Source of the DNA: an uncultured Acidobacteriota bacterium
GTDB lineage: Bacteria > Acidobacteriota > Terriglobia > Bryobacterales > Bryobacteraceae
Direction: 5' to 3'
DNA: 56,951 nucleotides
NCBI GenBank assembly: GCA_902826685.1
Contig: CADEFT010000042.1
Location: 1 to 56,951, forward strand
Shown here: piece after piece, positions 51,157-56,951 of the stretch
Layout: the number at the start of each line of letters is the position of its first letter
Numbering within the stretch: the stretch's first letter is position 1
Translations under genes and position numbers: made by a program
Notes under the pieces: model-generated
Databases searched by the model: none
What the model saw: the letters and a program-made list of their open reading frames with translations, nothing else
What the model was told of the DNA's origin: nothing

Positions 51157-52280
51157 GAGAGCACCTCCTGTTTGCGGACGAAGGCGAAGCGCAGTACATC
51201 AAGCGTGCGGCGATCCCCCGCGAGGTGGGCCAACCCGACGAAGCGCCGGATGAGCAACGGCGACCGGCCGCCGAAAATCGCCGTCAGCGACCGGGCGTTT
51301 CCGTCGTCGCACCGATAGAAGATGCGGTCGCTCCATTGCGTCCAGCCGAGTTGGTGCCCGGTGTCTTCGCGCAGTACGTCGCCGATGGTCTGCAAAACCC
51401 GCAATGCGCGGGACTCGTTATACTGCGGCAGGAACAGGGGGAGACTCAGCCGGTCCCGCCGGACTTCGCCCACAAACTCACTGAACGTGGCGGCGTTGGT
51501 CAGGTTGACGGCGGCGTTGGGTTCGCGTCCATGGCGGTCTCCGCCGGAAACGACCGGTATCCCCAACGACGAGGCCAGCCCGGAGACCCTTGCGTTTTCG
51601 TTCCATGAACGAAGGCCGTTCAGCTCCAGCGCATGCACACAACGCCGGTACTGCCACAGGAACTGATGGACCATCCGCCGATGGTTCTCAAACCCGATGC
51701 CCTTCTCATCCCAATAGGGATGATTGAGCACGATGAGCACATCCGGAATGGCGGTAAGCGTTTCGAGCAGTTCCCTAAGCTCCCCCTGCACCGGACGGCT
51801 GGTGTACTCCTGCATCGCCGCCACCAGCCGGCCCGCCCGTGCGGCGGGCAGGTTGTGCACCCCCAGATGCAGAAACGATGGCGTGAGCGGAACGGTCCAT
51901 TCGATGGAGGCGGGATGCTTGTCTTTCATCCCCGCGGCGGCAAGAGATTCGATCGCACCGATGTCGTCGTGATCGGTCAGCGAAACCAGCGGTCGCAAGG
52001 ACAGCAGGCGCGCTATCTGATCGCTTTCGAGGCGAATCGCCTGAGCGGGCGACAGCGGAGGTGTCCACCAGGCGCGCGACAAATCCAACTCGACTCCGTA
52101 GTGCGCCTGCTGCCAGCGCACCGCGGCGTTCAGCAGGACGTTCCTCGCGGCCACGCCCGGGATGAACTGCAGGCTTTCGCGGGAATGCAGCGTATGGCTG
52201 TGAAGGCTGACAGCCGTTCGATATCTACGGCAGACCGGCCGGGAATCGGGTTGCCAAAAGAAATGGAGTGCGTGTTTCAT
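51153..52280 (-). CDS. PHP-domain metal-dependent hydrolase-like protein
   Basis: 375 residues from ATG 52280; the longer in-frame reading adds 14 residues without support. PHP metal-binding motifs are seen: SLHSHT (His27, His29), SLTDHDD (Asp103-Asp105), LNHPYWDE and SGGDRHGRE. The family covers phosphoesterases such as DNA polymerase PHP domains and histidinol phosphatase. It was apparently the first gene of a pair with the broken glycosyltransferase, so a role in glycan or lipid metabolism is possible. Confidence 0.82.
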   Translation of the reverse strand: MKHALHFFWQPDSRPVCRRYRTAVSLHSHTLHSRESLQFIPGVAARNVLLNAAVRWQQAHYGVELDLSRAWWTPPLSPAQAIRLESDQIARLLSLRPLVSLTDHDDIGAIESLAAAGMKDKHPASIEWTVPLTPSFLHLGVHNLPAARAGRLVAAMQEYTSRPVQGELRELLETLTAIPDVLIVLNHPYWDEKGIGFENHRRMVHQFLWQYRRCVHALELNGLRSWNENARVSGLASSLGIPVVSGGDRHGREPNAAVNLTNAATFSEFVGEVRRDRLSLPLFLPQYNESRALRVLQTIGDVLREDTGHQLGWTQWSDRIFYRCDDGNARSLTAIFGGRSPLLIRRFVGLAHLAGDRRTLDVLRFAFVRKQEVLS

Positions 52281-52722
52281 AGGGCACAGCCGAGGATCGC
52301 CTGAAACCCTTTCCAATCCCATGACGATTCCGTGAAGCTTAAAACATGAAACGTCGTTTGTGTTTGAGCGGACCTATGTGCCCGAAGCCTCGACCCCTTT
52401 CGAAACCGGATCGCCCGAAGGCGTGAGACGGCCCGGCGCCGATAGAGGAGGGAGGCGGGGAACGCATCTCAAAGTCGATTGCGTCCGGGAGAAATTCGAG
52501 GACCACGCGCGGCAGAAATGGCAACGGCAGGCGGCCTCTAACAGGGAGGGTAGTTCAATTTTCACAGTTCTCTTGTACCTTCCCGGAGTGAATCCTTCAA
52601 AACATCGCGGTTACAAATGGCGCAAGACCACGGCGCTGTCCGCACCTCGTCGATTCTTGAGCCACGATTCTCCGCCAAGGGCCGCCGATTCACGGCTCAC
52701 GGGGATGATATTCTGAGCCTCG
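52281..52722. other. Divergent intergenic region without a supported gene
   Basis: This 442-bp region separates the PHP gene (-) and the dehydratase gene (+). A plus frame at 52360-52716 and a minus frame at 52339-52524 are open, but neither has a plausible start context or recognisable content. The AT-rich part near 52550-52610 may hold the plus-strand promoter. No repeats or hairpins of note. Confidence 0.5.
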
Positions 52723-54036
52723 ATGAAACGACGCGATTTCCTCTCCGGCGCCGCCGCCGCCGCCGCCATGCCGGCCGCCGCGCAACAGCAGGCCGAGCGA
52801 AAACTGGCCGGACTGCCGCCGCTCAAAATCACCGGCATCAAAGTCATCCCGACCTCCGGCGGACGCCGCTACCGGTGGATCTTCCTCAAGGTCCTCACCA
52901 GCGAGCCGGGCCTCTATGGCATCGGTTCGGCCAGCAATCATTTTCAAACGCACGCCGTCATCACCGCGCTCGAAAAGCATCTGGGGCCGTGGCTCATCGG
53001 CCGGGACCCGATGCGTATCGAAGATCTTTGGCAGGCCGCTCATGTGCGCACTTACTGGCGCAACGGGCCGGTCAACAACAATGTCCTAAGCGGACTCGAT
53101 ATGGCCCTGTGGGATATCAAGGGCAAGCGCGCCGGAATGCCCGTGTATGAACTGCTGGGCGGGAAAGCCCGCGACGCGGTGCCCTGCTATGACCACGCCG
53201 GTGGCAAGGATAAGGAATCGGCCGCCGAAAGCGTCCAGAAGTCGCTCGAGAAAGGTTTCCGTCACGTACGTGTGCAGTTGGGCAATTACGGCGGCGGTGG
53301 GTTCGTTCCGCCAAAGGAAGGCAGCCGCCCCGAAACGGGCTGGGATGGGCCCGCCTTTGACGAAGAGATCTATGTCGATACCATTCCCAAGCTGTTCGAC
53401 CACGTGCGGCAGAAAGTGGGATTCGGGCCCAAGCTGCTGCACGACGTGCATTCGCACCTGAGCGGCATCAACGCCGTGGAACTGGCGCGCCGCATGCAGC
53501 CTTACCAGATGTTCTTCATGGAGGACATTCTGCCGCCGGAGCATTTGCAGTGGTACCGCCAGATCCGCAGCATCTGCACCACGCCGCAGGCGGTGGGCGA
53601 AGTGTTCTCGCATCCGCTCGAAGTGACGCCGCTCGTTTCCGAGCGCCTCATCGATTTCATCCGCTGCCGCGTTTCCGCCATGGGCGGCATCACGCCGGTG
53701 AAGAAACTGGCCACGCTCGGCGAGTTCTTCGGTGTACGAACCGCGTTTCAGGAAGGCGGCGAGAACGATCCCATCAACCAGCTCGCCGCTTATCACGTCG
53801 ATATTTCGAGCACCGCCTTCGGCATTCAGGAAGAGAACGCCTTCCCGCCCTCGGTGCACGAAATGATGCCCGGCTGCGCCGGGATCCGCAAGGGCTATCT
53901 TTACTGCAGTGAGAAACCCGGCCTCGGCATCGATATCAACGAGCAGATTGCGGCCAAGTACCCGATCGACGTCATCACCGGCGGCGGTGCGTATCCGACC
54001 GACCGCGCCATGGATGGTTCCGTCGTGAAGCCGTAA
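52723..54036 (+). CDS. Exported enolase-superfamily dehydratase (mannonate/RspA type)
   Basis: 437 residues. Tat-type signal MKRRDFLSGAAAAAAMPAAA. The mandelate racemase/ManD pattern is complete: LWDIKGK (near 129), metal ligands Asp241, Glu267 (FFMEDILPPE) and Glu293 (GEVFSHP), with His243 in HDVHSHL as a likely base. Family enzymes dehydrate sugar acids. Export is unusual, as the family is mainly cytoplasmic. It lacks an operon partner. Confidence 0.87.
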   Translation: MKRRDFLSGAAAAAAMPAAAQQQAERKLAGLPPLKITGIKVIPTSGGRRYRWIFLKVLTSEPGLYGIGSASNHFQTHAVITALEKHLGPWLIGRDPMRIEDLWQAAHVRTYWRNGPVNNNVLSGLDMALWDIKGKRAGMPVYELLGGKARDAVPCYDHAGGKDKESAAESVQKSLEKGFRHVRVQLGNYGGGGFVPPKEGSRPETGWDGPAFDEEIYVDTIPKLFDHVRQKVGFGPKLLHDVHSHLSGINAVELARRMQPYQMFFMEDILPPEHLQWYRQIRSICTTPQAVGEVFSHPLEVTPLVSERLIDFIRCRVSAMGGITPVKKLATLGEFFGVRTAFQEGGENDPINQLAAYHVDISSTAFGIQEENAFPPSVHEMMPGCAGIRKGYLYCSEKPGLGIDINEQIAAKYPIDVITGGGAYPTDRAMDGSVVKP

Positions 54037-54305
54037 GAAAATTTCGTATGAACTGATCCGAAATCGAGCCAAACCGCACGTATATGAGTGAAAGGTCAGA
54101 GAGAACGAGCTGATCGAGGCCGCGATCTCCAGACCGGTGAGGATGCCCCCGTAAAACTGGCACCGATGCCGCAATTCGCGCCGGCATTGGACTGGGCCTG
54201 ATATTGTTGGGCTGCGGGGAAGCGCGACATCCGCGCCGTTGCTGGGTGCCGGGTGCGCCGCCGGTCAGCTCCTATCTCGGCCGCCGCATGTAAAACTGAA
54301 GGGTT
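54037..54305. other. Intergenic region before hemB
   Basis: About 270 bp without a supported gene. A minus-strand open frame starts here and runs through the dehydratase gene; it is a shadow. GTAAAACTGAAGGGTTATG precedes hemB, with an A/T-rich -10-like element about 12 nt before the start. No terminator hairpin is obvious after the dehydratase. Confidence 0.45.
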
Positions 54306-55274
54306 ATGCCCTTCCCGGTCCACCGTCCGCGCCGCCTCCGTGCCACGCCTGAACTGCGCAATCTCGTCCGCGAGACACAACTCGCGCCGGGCGATTGCAT
54401 CTTCCCGCTTTTCATCTGTCCCGGTGAAGGCGTGAAGCGCGAGATCGGCTCGATGCCCGGCAACTACCAGATGTCCATCGACGTCGCGGCGAAAGAGTGC
54501 GAACAACTCCTCGGTCTCGGCGTGGGCGGCACGATCCTGTTCGGTATCCCCTCGGCGAAAGACGAAGACGCCAGCGGCGGTTATGACGACCAGGGTATCG
54601 TTCAGCAGGCGATCCGCGCGATCAAGAAAACCACGCCGAATCTGCTGGTCCTCACCGACGTCTGCAATTGCGAGTACACCAGCCACGGCCATTGCGGCAA
54701 GATCGTCGATGGCGATGTCGATAACGACATCACGCTCGACTGGCTCACCCGCTCCGCCGTATCGCATGCCCGGGCGGGCGCCGACATCGTGGCCCCTTCG
54801 GACATGATGGATGGCCGCGTCGCCGCGATCCGCCGCGGACTCGATGCCGCCGGTTTTCCGAAGGTCCCCATTCTGTCCTACGCGGCCAAGTACGCCTCGG
54901 TTTTCTACGGTCCGTTTCGCGAGGCGGCGGAATCGGCGCCGCAGTTCGGAGACCGGCGCAGTTATCAAATGGATCCGGCCAACGCCCGCGAGTCGATGCG
55001 CGAGATCGCGCTCGATATCGAAGAAGGCGCCGACATGATCATGATCAAGCCGGCCATGCCATACCTCGACATCATCCGCATGGCGCGCGACCGCTACGAT
55101 CTGCCGCTGGCCGCCTACCAGGTTTCGGGCGAATTCAGCATGATCATGGCCGCCGTCCGCAACGGCTGGCTCGATCACGACCGCGCCATCCTGGAATCGC
55201 TCACCTCCATCCGCCGCGCCGGCGCCGATTTCATCCTCACCTATTTCGCCAAGGACGTGGCGAGGCTTTTGTAG
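54306..55274 (+). CDS. hemB: Delta-aminolevulinic acid dehydratase (porphobilinogen synthase)
   Basis: 322 residues. HemB joins two ALA molecules into porphobilinogen in haem and corrin synthesis. The Schiff-base lysines are Lys195 (SYAAKYAS) and Lys248 (MIKPAMPYLD). The zinc-binding cysteines are present at 120, 122 and 130 (DVCNCEYTSHGHCG), so this is a Zn-type enzyme. GGYDDQG and GEFSMIMAA are family blocks. The small unknown gene follows after 14 bp. Confidence 0.97.
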   Translation: MPFPVHRPRRLRATPELRNLVRETQLAPGDCIFPLFICPGEGVKREIGSMPGNYQMSIDVAAKECEQLLGLGVGGTILFGIPSAKDEDASGGYDDQGIVQQAIRAIKKTTPNLLVLTDVCNCEYTSHGHCGKIVDGDVDNDITLDWLTRSAVSHARAGADIVAPSDMMDGRVAAIRRGLDAAGFPKVPILSYAAKYASVFYGPFREAAESAPQFGDRRSYQMDPANARESMREIALDIEEGADMIMIKPAMPYLDIIRMARDRYDLPLAAYQVSGEFSMIMAAVRNGWLDHDRAILESLTSIRRAGADFILTYFAKDVARLL

Positions 55275-55288
55275 AATAGAGGTTCGTC

Positions 55289-55708
55289 ATGTCTCAAGCC
55301 GCCACATCGTCTTCCACCGACCGGGAAAAACTGCGCGCCGAGCGCAAATTACGCCTCATCGCCTCTTCGGAGGAAGGTACCTCCATCGATATGACTCCGG
55401 AAGGAGTCTATGGGTTCACTTACTCGCCCGGCACCGAAGGCGTGCCGCTTTACCTGAAGCACACCTTTCAGAGCTTTGAAGTGCACAAGCTGTTCAACGG
55501 CTCTCTTCACCTGCTTGGCTATATGACGGCCGCCGAAGCCGCGGCGTTCGCCTCCGGTAAAGACGCCGCCGAACTGAAGCTGTACCCCGAACCGTACGAA
55601 GACGCGCAGACCTTCGTCTCCCTGCCGCAGGAACGAGTGCTGAAGGCGAAGCCGGCTTCACGGGAGTTGGGCAACTGGATGTCGTTCCTCTGCCTGCCGA
55701 AAGAATGA
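55289..55708 (+). CDS. Unknown small soluble protein downstream of hemB
   Basis: 139 residues. No signal or membrane span. The first 30 residues are charged and helical; the rest seems mixed alpha/beta with GVYGFTYSPGTEGVPLYLKH, FEVHKLFNGSLHLLGY and a Pro/Glu-rich tail. I do not recognise a family. Tight spacing to hemB (14 bp) and to the oxidoreductase gene (13 bp) suggests one operon. Confidence 0.75.
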   Translation: MSQAATSSSTDREKLRAERKLRLIASSEEGTSIDMTPEGVYGFTYSPGTEGVPLYLKHTFQSFEVHKLFNGSLHLLGYMTAAEAAAFASGKDAAELKLYPEPYEDAQTFVSLPQERVLKAKPASRELGNWMSFLCLPKE

Positions 55709-55721
55709 GGTCACCAGCAGT

Positions 55722-56867
55722 ATGAAGGCCGACGTGGCCGTGATCGGTGCCGGGGTGTTCGGAGCATGGACCGCCTGGCACCTCCGCCGCGCGGGCCTTT
55801 CCGTGTCTCTTTTCGATTGTTACGGCAGCGCCAACGGCCGTGCGTCATCCGGAGGCGAGTCGCGCATCATCCGCATGGGCTACGGCCCGCGCGAGATCTA
55901 CACCCGCTGGTCCATCCGCTCCCTGGAGCTTTGGCGCGGATGGATTGCGCGCACCGATCCAACGCTGTTTCAACCGGCAGGCGCGCTATGGCTGGCCGCG
56001 GCCGGCGACGTGTTCGCGCAGGAGACCGAAGCGACGCTCAAGCGATGCGACGTCCCTTTCGACCGGCTGAGCGAAGCGGAGCTCTCCAAACGTTTTCCGC
56101 AGTTTGCGTTTGCGCCTGGTTCCTGGGGTATCTTCGAGCCGGCGGCGGGAGCGCTGATGGCGCGGCGCGCCGTGCAGACATTGGTTCGATCCATGCTGGG
56201 CGGGGGCCTGCAGTATTACCAGCGCATCGTGGGTCTCGACTCGGGAACGGTGCTGACCGACAAAGGTGAAATCGTTTCCGCCCGCCACTTCGTCTTCGCC
56301 TGCGGGCCGTGGCTCTCGAAGCTTTTCCCCGATATCGTGGGCGGCCGCATCCGCACCTCGCGCCAGGAAGTGCATTTCTTCGGCGTGCCCGCCAATCGCG
56401 ATGAATTCGCGCCGCCGCGCATGCCCTGCTGGATCGACATCGGCGCGCGCGCCTATGGCATTCCGGATCTGGAATGCCGCGGCTTCAAGGTCGCCCTGGA
56501 CCCGCACGGAGCCGAGATCGACCCCGACACCGAAGACCGCTACGCCACCGAGGAAAGCGTGGTGGCCACGCGGGCTTTTCTCAAAGAGCGATTTCCCATG
56601 CTGGCTCAAGCGCCGCTGCTTGAAACCCGCGTCTGCCAGTATGAGAACACCGAACTGGGCGACTACATTCTCGACCGCCATCCGCGCTATGAAAATGTGT
56701 GGATCGCCGGCGGCGGCTCCGGTCACGGCTTCAAACATGGCCCCGCCGTCGGCGAATACATCACCGAGATGATTCTCAACCGGCGCAAAGCCGATCCGCG
56801 CTTCAGCCTGGAATCGAAGTCCACTTCGACGATGGCGAGTTCGGGTTCCAGTTTCTACCGCCAATGA
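55722..56867 (+). CDS. FAD-dependent oxidoreductase (sarcosine oxidase/DAO type)
   Basis: 381 residues. The FAD-binding motif VIGAGVFGAW is at residues 7-16 (Gly9, Gly11, Gly14), with SGGESRIIRMGYG (the MSOX-like segment), and C-terminal WIAGGGSGHGFKHGPAVGEYI. Family members oxidise secondary or tertiary amines such as N-methyl amino acids. The substrate is not determinable. The next gene overlaps by 4 bp. Confidence 0.88.
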   Translation: MKADVAVIGAGVFGAWTAWHLRRAGLSVSLFDCYGSANGRASSGGESRIIRMGYGPREIYTRWSIRSLELWRGWIARTDPTLFQPAGALWLAAAGDVFAQETEATLKRCDVPFDRLSEAELSKRFPQFAFAPGSWGIFEPAAGALMARRAVQTLVRSMLGGGLQYYQRIVGLDSGTVLTDKGEIVSARHFVFACGPWLSKLFPDIVGGRIRTSRQEVHFFGVPANRDEFAPPRMPCWIDIGARAYGIPDLECRGFKVALDPHGAEIDPDTEDRYATEESVVATRAFLKERFPMLAQAPLLETRVCQYENTELGDYILDRHPRYENVWIAGGGSGHGFKHGPAVGEYITEMILNRRKADPRFSLESKSTSTMASSGSSFYRQ

Positions 56868-56951
56868 CTCTGATGATGGCCGCTCTCCTGCTCCAGTCGG
56901 CAGTGGAGGAACGAACCCAAGGCCAGGCGGGCGGCGCTCGTTTTTTCGTCC
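56864..56951 (+). CDS. 5' end of a gene cut by the window edge
   Basis: ATG 56864 overlaps the oxidoreductase stop as ATGA. The 29 visible codons start MTLMMAALLLQSAVEE, possibly a short signal peptide or membrane start. Too short to identify. Confidence 0.5.
   Translation, partial: MTLMMAALLLQSAVEERTQGQAGGARFFV

Noticed and set aside
52360..52716. Possible plus-strand gene in the gap before the dehydratase
   Set aside because: No ribosome site, no recognisable content, and composition like shifted coding noise.
53086..54174. Minus-strand frame opposite the dehydratase gene
   Set aside because: Shadow of the enolase-superfamily gene; only its first 45 codons lie outside that gene and they match nothing known to me.

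Overview
The window is GC-rich DNA with few gaps between genes. It reads as a chromosomal segment from an Acidobacteriota of the Solibacter/Bryobacter type. The pointers are family-level: a secreted protein ending in a domain that looks like TIGR03437 (expanded in Solibacter), two pairs of cytochrome-type DUF1549/DUF1553 and Tat-exported DUF1501 proteins, a PEP-CTERM protein, and several sugar-active or peptidase enzymes with RR-type export signals. The species cannot be fixed from the sequence alone.

Layout. 1-1570 (+) holds the 3' end of tuf, tRNA-Trp(CCA), secE, nusG and rplK. The usual rplA does not follow. Instead, 4 bp after rplK, a long minus-strand train (10063 to 1575) ends: a TIGR03437-like secreted protein, an AlaX-type editing protein, dusB, rnhA, a sialidase-like protein, a HAD phosphatase and a frameshifted esterase/STAND-NTPase/TPR gene that resembles bacterial immune receptors. 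A PEP-CTERM gene with its own terminator lies upstream. 11342-13370 (+) is purM-purN plus a small exported repeat protein, followed by a two-gene McrBC-like restriction system (13479-16441). 16449-19675 (-) holds an isolated nuoI, then a thioredoxin-like gene, a STAS gene and uvrC. 19727-27219 (+) has two exported TPR proteins and a 2155-residue protein that joins a TamB-like domain to POTRA repeats and an Omp85 barrel.

27216-33137 carries a sulfatase (-) and the first DUF1549/DUF1553-DUF1501 pair (+). 33130-39422 (-) is a tight cluster: SPFH/zinc-ribbon protein, SAM decarboxylase (SpeD), two zinc-ribbon DUF4178-like proteins, a small glycine-rich membrane protein, a DUF350-like protein, a membrane-anchored SpeE-type aminopropyltransferase and an unknown protein. 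An exported LD-carboxypeptidase is divergent from it. This cluster is my best candidate for a poorly described system: SpeD and SpeE would supply aminopropyl groups next to membrane and zinc-ribbon proteins of unknown role.

40508-49054 holds a Uma2 nuclease, a glycoside hydrolase-like protein, a dicarboxylate transporter, PilZ and TetR proteins, and the second DUF1549-DUF1501 pair with a SUMF1-fold protein. 49051-56951 holds a DinB protein, an MFS transporter, a truncated glycosyltransferase remnant next to a PHP-type hydrolase, an exported enolase-superfamily dehydratase, hemB, a small unknown protein, a FAD oxidoreductase and a gene cut by the window edge.

Genes mostly run in head-to-tail trains with 1-4 bp overlaps. 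Several genes have a -10-like hexamer only 6-10 nt before the start codon, which hints at leaderless transcription.
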